NCBI RefSeq assembly: GCF_019218285.1
Contig: NZ_JAHUZG010000001.1
Coordinates: forward strand, 1,178,001-1,242,000
Reading direction: 5' to 3'
Source: Antarctobacter sediminis
GTDB taxonomy: Bacteria > Pseudomonadota > Alphaproteobacteria > Rhodobacterales > Rhodobacteraceae
DNA length: 64,000 bases
How positions within the stretch are numbered: position 1 is the first letter of the stretch; each line of letters opens with the position of its first letter. Position numbers and translations under genes: made by a program. Positions 41,529 to 50,046 of this stretch are shown one piece after another. The notes under the pieces are model-generated. The model did not search any database, was not told where the DNA came from, and was given only the letters and a program-made list of their open reading frames with translations.

Positions 41529-42185
41529 TCAGTTGCCGGGCGCGTCGCCGCCCAGTGCCACAATCAATTGCGAAGCGCGGCGCCGCAAGCCCTGTGTCGC
41601 CTCGGCATCCTCGACCAGCGCCTCGAGTCGCGTCAATGCCGCGTCGCGGTCGCCGGTTTCGATCTCGATCAGCGCCAGTTGTTCCTCGGCCAGCAGGCGC
41701 AGCGGTTGGCCGGCCACGGCCAACGCCTCGAACCCGCTGCGGCGCTCCTCGACCGGCAACACCCCGCTGCCGCGGGTCAGCGCCTTGTAGCTGGCGATCT
41801 GGCGATAGATGGCGGGGATCTCGGTGTTGTCGGCCACCGCCTGCAAGCGGGCCACGGCGGCGGCATCGTCGCCCTCGGTGCCCTGCTCCGCCGCGGTCAG
41901 CATCGACAGAATCGCCGTGCCCGCCGTGGTCGGCGGTTCGATTGCGCCCAGCGCCTCGATCCGCTTGGGCGCATCCTCGGCGTCCAGCGCGTCAAGAATG
42001 CTGTCGCCAAAGGCCTGCGCCCGGGATTCGGCGGCGGCGATGCGCCATTCGCGGTAGGCGGTGCCCCCCACGATCAGCAGCACGATCAGCACGCCCACCC
42101 AGCCCCACTTGCGCAGGGTCGCATAAAGACGGTCGCGTTTGACCTCTTCGGTCACCTCGTCGATGAAACTGTCGGCGTCGCTCAA
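41529..42185 (-). CDS. YfgM-like tetratricopeptide membrane protein, 218 aa
   Basis: A short cytoplasmic N-terminus (MSDADSFIDEVTEEVKRDRL) is followed by a single helix (about 29-45, VGVLIVLLIVGGTAYREW) and a periplasmic helical region with TPR-like repeats. This is the layout of YfgM/TPR_21 proteins, which associate with SecYEG and periplasmic chaperones. Gene order YfgM-BamB-Der is conserved with E. coli and supports the call. It starts the operon; the stop is 64 bp before bamB. Confidence 0.82.
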   Translation of the reverse strand: MSDADSFIDEVTEEVKRDRLYATLRKWGWVGVLIVLLIVGGTAYREWRIAAAESRAQAFGDSILDALDAEDAPKRIEALGAIEPPTTAGTAILSMLTAAEQGTEGDDAAAVARLQAVADNTEIPAIYRQIASYKALTRGSGVLPVEERRSGFEALAVAGQPLRLLAEEQLALIEIETGDRDAALTRLEALVEDAEATQGLRRRASQLIVALGGDAPGN

Positions 42186-42529
42186 ACGGGCCCCCTCCGG
42201 TTGGTTTTCCCCCTCTTACATGTCCCGTCCTGCGGTGCCAAGGCGCGATGGCATTCGGGTTTTCATGACCCCCGGGGGGCCAACGACGGGCGGCGGGACT
42301 TTTCCCGCCCGCCCTATTTTCGTGAAACTCCCATGAAATTGCCGAAAAAGCGCCGTTTTGCGGCGCAAATGCCGGAGGTACGCTTGAAGCTCCCCTTGGT
42401 GCCGCCTAAAACTGAACCAAACTGTTCAGCATGGGCGCATCCCGACTCTGCGGATCAAGGTGTGGCTCGGCACATAAGTATTTGACGACACGCGGCGGGC
42501 GATTGCCCGGCGCCCAAGGGATGAAGAAT
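42186..42529. promoter_or_regulatory. Divergent region before the RND operon, with promoter and operator-like palindrome
   Basis: A plausible promoter, TTGAAG (42384-42389), 17-bp spacer, TAAAAC (42407-42412), drives the RND genes. Directly over its downstream end is CTGAAC, CAAACT, GTTCAG (42412-42429), a perfect palindrome with 6-bp arms typical of TetR-family operators. A GC hairpin (42287-42314) and a hairpin with a T-run on the minus strand (GCGCCG/CGGCGC, about 42345-42366) lie between the two divergent transcription units. No TetR gene is in this window. Confidence 0.55.
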
Positions 42530-44473
42530 ATGCGCATCATGTCGATCCTGACGGCCTGTCTTGTGGCAGCCGTGCTTTACGCGGTGGTGATGGAACGGGA
42601 CCGGCTGCTTGGCTTTGCCCGTGACACCTCTCCCGCCGCGCAGGTGGACGATCCCGCCGCCGACCCGGATGCGGCAGAGGGTGCAGCGCCGGTGGCCGAA
42701 GCCGCAGAGCCTGCGGTGATCCCCGAGGGCGCGGTACGTGTCATGGCAAAACGTTCGGTTGCGCAGGTCGTCGACAGCGAAGTCATCCTGCGCGGCGAAA
42801 CCGAGGCCGTGCGTCAGGTCGAGGTGCGGGCGGAAACCTCGGGCAAGATCGTGTCTGAACCGCTGCGTAAGGGCGCTCTGGTCGAAGCCGGGCAGCTTTT
42901 GTGTGAAATCGATCCCGGCACCCGGGGGGTCAGCCTGCAAGAGGCACAGGCCCGACTGGCCGAAGCCAAGGCCCGCCTGCCCGAGGCCAAGGCCCGTCTG
43001 GCCGAGGCCAAGGCGCAACTGCCCGCCGCCGAGGCACGCATCCTTGAAGCCGAGGCCGCGGTGCCTGCCGCCGAGGCACGGCTGGCCGAGGCCAAGGCTG
43101 GCGTGCCCGCCGCCGAGGCCCTTCTGGCCGAAGCCAAGGCCCGCATTCCCGAAAACGATGCCCGTCTGGTCGAGGCCGAGGCCCGCGTCCCCGAAGCCGA
43201 AGCGCGGCTGGCCGAGGCCAAGGCCGCGGTCCCCGCCGCCGAGGCCCGACTGAAAGAGGCCGAGGCAGGCGTCCCCGCCGCCGAGGCCGCCCTAGTCACC
43301 GCCGAGGCCCGCATCCCCGAGGCCAAGGCCCGCGTGAAACAGGCAGAGGCGCAGGTGCGCGAGGCCGAGATCAATCTGCGCGCGTCGCAGGAACTGGCCC
43401 GTGACGGCTTTGCCGCCCAGACCCGGCTGGCCGGGGCAGAAGCGGCCCATGAAACGGCCTTGGCTGCCGTGCAGACCGCGCAACTTGGCCTGAAATCCGC
43501 CACCTCGGGCATTGAGGCGGCCAAATCGCAGTTGCAAGGCGCGCTGGCCGCAGTGCAAACCGCCAAAAGCCAGGTCGCGACCGCCAGGGCCGCAGTTCAG
43601 GCCGCCGAAAGCGGCATCAGCAACGCCCGCGCCGGGGTGATTTCGGCCAAGGCCCAGATCCAGAACGCGCTTGCCGGCGTGCGCACCGCCGAAAGCCAAT
43701 TGCAGGGCGCAAAGGCTGCTGTGGCCTCGGCTCTGTCGGCGGTCGAGGGTGCCAAGGCCGCTGTGATCTCGGCCAAGTCGCAACTGGAAGGCGCGCTGGC
43801 CGGTGTGCAATCCGCCAAGACCGGCGAGGAAGGCGCGCTGAGCGCGATCCAGTCCGCCGAGGCCGCCGTCGCCGCAGCCGCCAAGGAGATCGAGCGGCTC
43901 AAGGTCCACGCGCCTTTCGCCGGCCTTCTGGAAACCGACACCGCCGAACTGGGCGCGCTGATGCAACCCGGATCGGCCTGCGCCACCGTGATCCAGCTCA
44001 ACCCGATCAAGATCGTCGGCTACGTGCCCGAAACCACCGTTGCGCGCGTGGATCTGGGGGCCCGTGCCGGTGCCCGCCTGACCAACGGACGCATCGTCGA
44101 GGGCAAGGTCAGCTTTGTCTCGCGCAGCGCCGATCCCCTGACGCGGACCTTTGCGGTGGAACTGACCGTCGACAACGCGGATCTGACCATCCGCGACGGC
44201 GAAACCGCCGAGATCGCCATCGAGGCCGAAGGCGCCAAGGCGCACTTCCTGTCGCAATCGACTCTGACGCTGAACGACGAGGGCAAGCTGGGCGTGCGCA
44301 CCGTGACCGATCAGGACAGCGTGCAATGGATGGACGTGTCGATCCTGCGCGATACCCGTGACGGGGTATGGATCACCGGCTTGCCGGACGAGGTCGACGT
44401 CATCACCGTCGGACAGGAATATGTCACCAACGGCGTGACCGTGGTGCCGAGTTACGAGGACATCATCCAATGA
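42530..44473 (+). CDS. RND efflux adaptor (HlyD/MFP family) with a very long coiled-coil hairpin, 647 aa
   Basis: This periplasmic adaptor would link the RND pump encoded next to an outer-membrane channel. An N-terminal anchor (SILTACLVAAVLYAVV, about 5-20) and a 45-residue Ala/Pro/Glu linker precede the first half of a lipoyl/barrel-sandwich domain (VRAETSGKIVSEPLRKGALVEAGQLLCEID). The ascending arm (residues 138-284) is 21 unbroken 7-residue repeats. The descending arm (about 300-457) is a different Ala/Ser/Gln heptad series. The second lipoyl half (KVHAPFAGLLETDTAELGALM), a beta barrel and a membrane-proximal domain follow. Normal hairpins have 4-10 heptads per arm. The start at 42530 uses the AAGGG ribosome site. 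It overlaps the permease gene as ATGA. No outer-membrane channel gene adjoins. Confidence 0.9.
   Translation: MRIMSILTACLVAAVLYAVVMERDRLLGFARDTSPAAQVDDPAADPDAAEGAAPVAEAAEPAVIPEGAVRVMAKRSVAQVVDSEVILRGETEAVRQVEVRAETSGKIVSEPLRKGALVEAGQLLCEIDPGTRGVSLQEAQARLAEAKARLPEAKARLAEAKAQLPAAEARILEAEAAVPAAEARLAEAKAGVPAAEALLAEAKARIPENDARLVEAEARVPEAEARLAEAKAAVPAAEARLKEAEAGVPAAEAALVTAEARIPEAKARVKQAEAQVREAEINLRASQELARDGFAAQTRLAGAEAAHETALAAVQTAQLGLKSATSGIEAAKSQLQGALAAVQTAKSQVATARAAVQAAESGISNARAGVISAKAQIQNALAGVRTAESQLQGAKAAVASALSAVEGAKAAVISAKSQLEGALAGVQSAKTGEEGALSAIQSAEAAVAAAAKEIERLKVHAPFAGLLETDTAELGALMQPGSACATVIQLNPIKIVGYVPETTVARVDLGARAGARLTNGRIVEGKVSFVSRSADPLTRTFAVELTVDNADLTIRDGETAEIAIEAEGAKAHFLSQSTLTLNDEGKLGVRTVTDQDSVQWMDVSILRDTRDGVWITGLPDEVDVITVGQEYVTNGVTVVPSYEDIIQ
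42941..43381 (+). repeat. 21 heptad repeats (42-bp double units) encoding the ascending helix
   Basis: The reading frame consists of 21-bp units encoding variants of E-A-K-A-R-L-x. Every second unit, from the 2nd to the 18th, ends in proline (LP, VP or IP), giving nine prolines at exactly 14-residue spacing. The DNA shows matching 42-bp periodicity rich in GCCGAGGCCAAGGCCCG. This indicates growth by tandem duplication with little degeneration. The region is prone to slippage and assembly collapse. Confidence 0.9.
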
Positions 44474-47400
44474 CCGGCATCATCGACTGGGCCGCCGAAC
44501 GCGCCCGCATGATCATCGCCTTTATCGTGCTCAGCCTTGTGGCTGGGGCCTATTCCTATCTCTCGCTGCCCAAAGAGGGCGAACCGGACATCGAGATCCC
44601 GGCGCTCTTCGTGTCGGTCCCCTTCCCCGGCATCTCTGCCGCCGATGCGGAAAAGCTGTTGGTCAAACCGATGGAGACCGAGCTTTCGGATCTGGACGGG
44701 CTGAAGAAAATGAACGCCACCGCCGCCGAAGGCTATGCCGGTCTGGCGCTGGAGTTCGAATTCGGCTGGGACAAGACCAAGATCATCGCCGACGTGCGCG
44801 ACGGCATGAACAACGCCGAGGCAGAGTTCCCCGAAGGCGCCGAGAAGTATTCAATCAACGAGATCAACTTTTCCGAGTTTCCGATCCTGATCGTCAACCT
44901 CTCGGGACCTGTTCCCGAACGCACGCTGAACAAGATCGCCAAGGATCTTCAGGACCGGCTGGAGGCGCTGGATTCCGTGTTGGAGGCCGGGATCGCGGGC
45001 AACCGCGACGAAATGCTGGAAGTGGTGATCGATCCGTTGCGGCTGGAAAGCTACAACGTCACCGCCGACGAGTTGATCCGCGTCGTCCAGAACAACAACC
45101 AGCTGATCGCCGCAGGCGAGGTCGAAACCAACAACGGCACCTTCGCGGTCAAGATTCCGTCCAGCTTTGACGATCCCCGCGATGTCTATGAACTGCCGGT
45201 CAAGGTGAACGGCGACCGCGTGGTGACGCTGGGCGATCTGGCCACCATCAACCTGACCTTCGAGGACCGGCGTGGCACCGCGCGGTTCAACGGCGAACAG
45301 ACCGTCGCCTTGCAGGTGGTCAAGCGCAAGGGCTTTAACATCATCGACACGGTGGCGCAGGTACAGGCCACGCTGACGGTGGCGCAGGATAGCTGGCCCG
45401 ACGAGTTGCGGGCGGTGCTGGACGTGGGCACCTCGAACGACCAGAGCCGGCAGGTCGCCAGCATGGTCAGCCAGCTCGAAGGCTCGGTTCTGACGGCCAT
45501 CGCGCTGGTGATGATCGTGGTTCTGGCCAGCCTTGGCCTGCGGCCCGCGTTGCTGGTGGGCTTTGCGATCCCCACCTCTTTCCTGCTGTGTTTCGTGCTG
45601 CTGGCGCTGATGGGTGTAACGATCTCGAACATCGTGATGTTCGGCCTGATCCTTGCGGTCGGGATGCTGGTCGACGGCGCAATCGTGGTTGTCGAATATG
45701 CCGACAAGCGGATTTCCGAAGGCACCGGCCCGATGCACGCCTATGTCGAGGCCGCGCACCGCATGTTCTGGCCGGTGGTCTCTTCTACGGCGACGACGCT
45801 ATGCGCCTTCCTGCCCATGCTGTTCTGGCCCGGCGTCGCGGGCGAGTTCATGGGCATGCTGCCGATCACGCTGATCTTTGTTCTTTCGGCCAGCCTTGTC
45901 GTGGCGCTGATCTATCTTCCGGTCATGGGCGGCGTTTCGGGCCGCTTTTCACGCAATGTGCACCGCGCCGGCAACTGGCTGCGCGCGCGCCTGCACTGGA
46001 GCTTGCGGATCCTGTTGGTGCCGGTCGCGATCCTTGGCCTGTTCATCGGCGCGATGCTGGTGCTCAACCCCGCCTATCTTGGTCCCACCGAGGCCGAAGG
46101 CTGGAGCGCGCATCTGCCCGGGGTGATCCTTTTTGTGCTGTTCGCGGTGATTTCCTCGGTTGCAATGGATGCAGTCGAAATCCGCCGCAAGCCGCGCAAG
46201 GTCGAACGCAGCAACCGGCGCAATTTCTTTGGCTGGGTGATCAAGGGCATCGCGGGCAACCCGATCATGCCGCTGGTGACCGTGGCCGCCGTGATCTTTT
46301 TCGTGATCAACGTCTTTGCCTACTACGGTGAAAACAACAACGGTGTGGATTTCTTTGTCGAAAGCGAACCGGAACAGGCCATCGTCTATGTCCGGGCGCG
46401 CGGCAACCTCAGCCTCGCGGAAAAGGACGCGCTGGTAAAACGCGCCGAGGAAATCGTGTTGACCCATCCCGGGATCCTGAACGCCTTTTCCTTTGCGGGC
46501 GAAGGCGGGCTGGACAACAACACCGGCGGCGCGATGGCCCCCAAGGACACCATCGGACAGGTGCAGTTCGAAACCATCCCGTGGGACGGGCGCCCGGCCT
46601 ATGCACGTGAAACCGGTATCCCGCTGGCCAAACTGGACGGCGACGTGATCTTGGATGACCTGACCGAAAAGCTTGAACGCATTCCGGGCGTCGAGATCGA
46701 GATCCTCGCCCAGGCCCGCGGACCGGCCAGCGCCAAACCTGTCCACCTGCGCCTGCGCGGCGACGACTGGGATGCCCTTTTGGCCGGGGCGGCCGCCGTG
46801 CGCAACAAGTTCGACAGCACCCCCGGTCTGACCCTGATCGAGGACACGCGCCCCCTGCCCGGCATCGACTGGGAAATCGACGTGGACGTGGAAAAGGCAG
46901 GCCGCTACGGCGCCAATGTCGCCACCGTGGGCGCCATGGTGCAGCTGGTTACGCGCGGTGTGCTGCTGGACAGCTATACGCCGCAAGGGTCCGACGACGA
47001 GATCGAGATCCGCGTGCGCCTGCCCGAACAGGACCGGGTGCTGTCAACCCTCGACAGCCTCAAGGTGCGGACCACCGACGGGCTGGTGCCCCTGTCGAAT
47101 TTCATCACGCGCCGACCCGTCGCCAAACTGGCCGAGATCGAACGCATCGACCAGACGCGCTTTTTCGACGTCAAGGCGGGTGTGCAGGAAAGCCTGATGG
47201 AAATCGGCTGGGACGTGACCACGACGGACCCCGACGGAACAGTGACCACGGAATTCGTGCCGCTGCTGACCGGGGTGGAAATGGACCCCGAGCAAAGTGA
47301 CGTGACAACCGCCGGCTGGCAGCATGACTTCGGTCGCTCGGCGCATTTCGAATGGCTGATGGGACCGAACATCCGCTACTTTGACGAGGTCCGCTGGCTG

Positions 47401-48288
47401 ACCGATGAAAGCCCCGACGCGATCCTGGCCAAGGCGGGCAGCGACGGCATATCGGACCTGCGGGTCGTGCCGGTAACGGGCAGTGAACGGATCGCCGTGC
47501 TGACCGACTGGCTGGAAACCGATCCCCTGCCCGCGGGGTTGGAATGGGAATGGACCGGCGACCAGGAAGACCAGGAAGAAAGCCAGGCCTTTCTGCAATC
47601 CGCCTTTGGCGGGGCGCTGTTCCTGATGTTCATCATCCTGCTGGCGCAGTTCAACAGCTTTTACAACGCGGTGCTGGTGCTGTTGGCGGTTATCCTGTCA
47701 ACCACGGGTGTGCTGATCGGGATGCTGGTTCTGGACCAGTATTTCTCGGTCATCATGACCGGCACCGGGATCGTGGCCCTGGCCGGGATCGTGGTGAACA
47801 ACAACATCGTGCTGATCGACACGTATCAGGAATACTCGCGCTACATGCCGCGGATCGAGGCGATCACCCGCACGGCACAGGACCGTCTGCGTCCCGTGCT
47901 GTTGACCACGATCACCACGATGGCCGGTCTTGCGCCGATGATGCTGGGGCTCAGCCTTGATTTCTTCGGCGGCGGCTATTCCATCGACAGCCCGACGGCC
48001 CTGTGGTGGAAAAACCTTGCCACGGCAGTGGTCTTTGGTCTGGGCATCGCCACCATGCTGACGCTGGTCTTTACCCCGGCGATGCTGGCGATCCGGGTCT
48101 GGTTCACCACCTACGTGCTGTGGATCGCCCGCCTGCTGGCGCGGCTCAGCTTTGGTCGCGGCAGCCGGGCGGCGCGCGACTGGGCGCTGAACCGGGCCGC
48201 AAAACAGGTCAAAGCGCCCGAGATCATCTGGGAGGACGAGCCCGTATCGACAATGGAACTGAGCCCGGAACTGCGCGCGGCGGAATAA
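44470..48288 (+). CDS. RND efflux permease, enlarged (1272 aa)
   Basis: This is an inner-membrane proton-driven exporter of the AcrB/HAE superfamily. The N-terminal helix and porter domain (ERARMIIAFIVLSLVAGAYSY, KPMETELSDLDG) are standard. TM4 reads VGMLVDGAIVVVEYAD: the AcrB Asp407 position is D402, but Asp408 is Gly403. In TM10 (GIVVNNNIVLID) the AcrB Lys940 position is Asn1110. About 230 residues exceed the usual 1040. Two hydrophobic segments (about 509-531 and 549-570) lie between TM6 and TM7, and about 95 residues are inserted before TM8. Start and stop are coupled to the adaptor gene (ATGA). Substrates are unknown. Confidence 0.9.
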   Translation: MTGIIDWAAERARMIIAFIVLSLVAGAYSYLSLPKEGEPDIEIPALFVSVPFPGISAADAEKLLVKPMETELSDLDGLKKMNATAAEGYAGLALEFEFGWDKTKIIADVRDGMNNAEAEFPEGAEKYSINEINFSEFPILIVNLSGPVPERTLNKIAKDLQDRLEALDSVLEAGIAGNRDEMLEVVIDPLRLESYNVTADELIRVVQNNNQLIAAGEVETNNGTFAVKIPSSFDDPRDVYELPVKVNGDRVVTLGDLATINLTFEDRRGTARFNGEQTVALQVVKRKGFNIIDTVAQVQATLTVAQDSWPDELRAVLDVGTSNDQSRQVASMVSQLEGSVLTAIALVMIVVLASLGLRPALLVGFAIPTSFLLCFVLLALMGVTISNIVMFGLILAVGMLVDGAIVVVEYADKRISEGTGPMHAYVEAAHRMFWPVVSSTATTLCAFLPMLFWPGVAGEFMGMLPITLIFVLSASLVVALIYLPVMGGVSGRFSRNVHRAGNWLRARLHWSLRILLVPVAILGLFIGAMLVLNPAYLGPTEAEGWSAHLPGVILFVLFAVISSVAMDAVEIRRKPRKVERSNRRNFFGWVIKGIAGNPIMPLVTVAAVIFFVINVFAYYGENNNGVDFFVESEPEQAIVYVRARGNLSLAEKDALVKRAEEIVLTHPGILNAFSFAGEGGLDNNTGGAMAPKDTIGQVQFETIPWDGRPAYARETGIPLAKLDGDVILDDLTEKLERIPGVEIEILAQARGPASAKPVHLRLRGDDWDALLAGAAAVRNKFDSTPGLTLIEDTRPLPGIDWEIDVDVEKAGRYGANVATVGAMVQLVTRGVLLDSYTPQGSDDEIEIRVRLPEQDRVLSTLDSLKVRTTDGLVPLSNFITRRPVAKLAEIERIDQTRFFDVKAGVQESLMEIGWDVTTTDPDGTVTTEFVPLLTGVEMDPEQSDVTTAGWQHDFGRSAHFEWLMGPNIRYFDEVRWLTDESPDAILAKAGSDGISDLRVVPVTGSERIAVLTDWLETDPLPAGLEWEWTGDQEDQEESQAFLQSAFGGALFLMFIILLAQFNSFYNAVLVLLAVILSTTGVLIGMLVLDQYFSVIMTGTGIVALAGIVVNNNIVLIDTYQEYSRYMPRIEAITRTAQDRLRPVLLTTITTMAGLAPMMLGLSLDFFGGGYSIDSPTALWWKNLATAVVFGLGIATMLTLVFTPAMLAIRVWFTTYVLWIARLLARLSFGRGSRAARDWALNRAAKQVKAPEIIWEDEPVSTMELSPELRAAE

Positions 48289-48335
48289 GCGGACAGGCGG
48301 CGGGGCACTTGCCCCCCGCGTGCCTGCCCGCCGGG

Positions 48336-48482
48336 TCAAGGCTTGCGATTTCGGCGGCAGCGTTCCGAGCAATACCGGACTTCCCTCCAGACGCGCGCCC
48401 ATTTCCGGCGCCACGCAAAAGGGCGTCCGCATGTGACGCAGGTCTTGCTGGGCAGATCCTGTTTGCGAGGCTTGCGTGGCAT
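48336..48482 (-). CDS. DUF2256 zinc-ribbon protein, 48 aa
   Basis: This very small gene begins MPRKPRKQDLPSKTCVTCGR and continues PFAWRRKWARVWREVRYCSE to a basic end (RCRRNRKP). Four cysteines in two CxxC-like pairs (C15-x2-C18 and C38-x3-C42) make a zinc ribbon. The sequence matches DUF2256, a family typically encoded beside cryptochrome or photolyase genes. Its ATG overlaps the photolyase stop (ATGA), so it is translationally coupled. The strongly basic, zinc-binding character suggests nucleic-acid or photolyase interaction, but function is unknown. Confidence 0.9.
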   Translation of the reverse strand: MPRKPRKQDLPSKTCVTCGRPFAWRRKWARVWREVRYCSERCRRNRKP

Positions 48483-50008
48483 CAGAAATCAAAGCTTTGT
48501 TGGCGGTCGTCGGATCGTGAGGCAGCCTTTGGGGCACGATCATTCACGAAATGGCGCTGCGGATCCTTGCGCGAAGCGTGCTTGCGGATGACTCTTTGTG
48601 ACTCGGCCCTGAACCCGGTGTCCTTGCGCAAGCTCCAGATGGTCTCCCGCGCCCTGCGCGCCGCATCGGCGACATCGACGATGGGTTCCGGATAATCCAC
48701 CGCTACGTCCCAGCGCCATGGCTCTTGCAACAGGGCATCAGGCACGTCCGCCAGTTCGGGGCACCAGCGCCGGGTGAAGGCTCCTGTCGGGTCCTGCTCG
48801 CGCCCCTGTTTGACCGGGTTGTAGATCCTTGGCGTATTGATGCCCGTGGTGCCCGATTGCATCTGGCACTGGCTCCAATGGATGCCCGGTTCGTAATCGG
48901 TGAACAGGCGGGCAAGGTGCAGGCCCGTGCGCTGCCATGGCAGCCAGAGGTGGTAGGAGGCAAAGCTCATCAGCATGGCCCGCATCCGAAAGTTCAGCCA
49001 CCCGGTGGCTGTCAGCGACCGCATGCAGGCATCGACAAAGGGCACGCCGGTTTCCCCGCTTTCCCACGCCGCAAGGCGGGCGGCATCGGGTTCGGCCGGG
49101 CGCAGACCGCGACAGGCGCGGTGCATCTCGACCCGGTCAAGATCCGGTTCGTCTTCGAGTTTCTGGATGAAATGGTCGCGCCAGGCCAGCCGCGATTGCA
49201 AGCTGTTCAGGCTGCCGGACCATCCATCCCGGGGTGCCGGCGCGCCCCCGGCGCGCCGCGCGCGTTGCCGCGCCGCCGTCCGTGCCGCCACTTGGCGCGG
49301 GGACAGAACCCCCAGCGCAAGATAGGGCGACAGGCGCGAACAGGCCTCCGCCCCGGTGAGCGGAGAGGACATCTGTCGGCGATAATGTTGCCCGCGTGTT
49401 GTCAGGAAAGAAGTCAGCAGAGCCTCGGCCTGATCACGGCCACCTCGCTGGCGGGCCGGGCACGTGTCAGGCGCAAGACCCAGCGCCGCAGCCGTGGGAA
49501 CCGGTTGCGACGGCACCGCCACCGGAGGCAGATGCGCCGGCGCGGCCACGGGCGCTCTCGCCATGACCGCGTTGCGATGACGGGACCAGTGATCACGGTC
49601 ATGGTGCCCGCGGCGGATCGCGCTGTGGGGCATCTCTTCCCATGTCACACCCTGCCCGGCGGCCCAACCCGCCACCGCACGATCGCGCGCAAAGCTCCAA
49701 CCGGTGCCGGTTTCCTGCGTGCTGACCATGCGCCGGGCGCCGGTTTCCTGACGCAGCGCCTCAAGCTGGTCGACCGCCGCGCCATGGCGGATCACCAGAT
49801 CACTGCCCAACGCACGCAGATCCCGGCGCAGCTGCATCAGCGTTTCGAAAAGGAAGGCATAGTGCCGGCCCGCGCTTTCAGGCTGTGCCCAAAGCCCCGG
49901 TTCGACGACATAAACCGGCACCGGCGCGCCCAATGCGCAGGCGCGGGCCAAGGCAGGATTGTCCGCCAGTCTCAGATCGCGTTTCAGCCACAGAAGGATC
50001 GGTTCCAT
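48482..50008 (-). CDS. Cryptochrome/photolyase family flavoprotein, 508 aa
   Basis: The N-terminal photolyase domain (MEPILLWLKRDLRLADNPAL) and C-terminal FAD domain are clear: LSPYLALGVLSPRQV, SLQSRLAWRDHFIQ, GVPFVDACMRSLTATGWLNF, and a PGIHWSQCQMQSGTTGINTP-RIYNP block. In E. coli photolyase the corresponding stretch reads NNGGWQW; here it is IHWSQCQMQSG, so this is a distinct clade with altered flavin surroundings. Repair of UV dimers or light sensing are both possible. It uses a GGGG-type ribosome site. The downstream DUF2256 gene is coupled to it. Confidence 0.88.
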   Translation of the reverse strand: MEPILLWLKRDLRLADNPALARACALGAPVPVYVVEPGLWAQPESAGRHYAFLFETLMQLRRDLRALGSDLVIRHGAAVDQLEALRQETGARRMVSTQETGTGWSFARDRAVAGWAAGQGVTWEEMPHSAIRRGHHDRDHWSRHRNAVMARAPVAAPAHLPPVAVPSQPVPTAAALGLAPDTCPARQRGGRDQAEALLTSFLTTRGQHYRRQMSSPLTGAEACSRLSPYLALGVLSPRQVAARTAARQRARRAGGAPAPRDGWSGSLNSLQSRLAWRDHFIQKLEDEPDLDRVEMHRACRGLRPAEPDAARLAAWESGETGVPFVDACMRSLTATGWLNFRMRAMLMSFASYHLWLPWQRTGLHLARLFTDYEPGIHWSQCQMQSGTTGINTPRIYNPVKQGREQDPTGAFTRRWCPELADVPDALLQEPWRWDVAVDYPEPIVDVADAARRARETIWSLRKDTGFRAESQRVIRKHASRKDPQRHFVNDRAPKAASRSDDRQQSFDF

Positions 50009-50046
50009 GCCCCAGAGCTAGAACAAGCCCCCCGCCGGAAAAGGGC

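Noticed and set aside
42941-43381. Heptad region as a minisatellite without coding meaning
   Set aside because: The frame is continuous with lipoyl domain halves on both sides, so the repeats are within a real protein.
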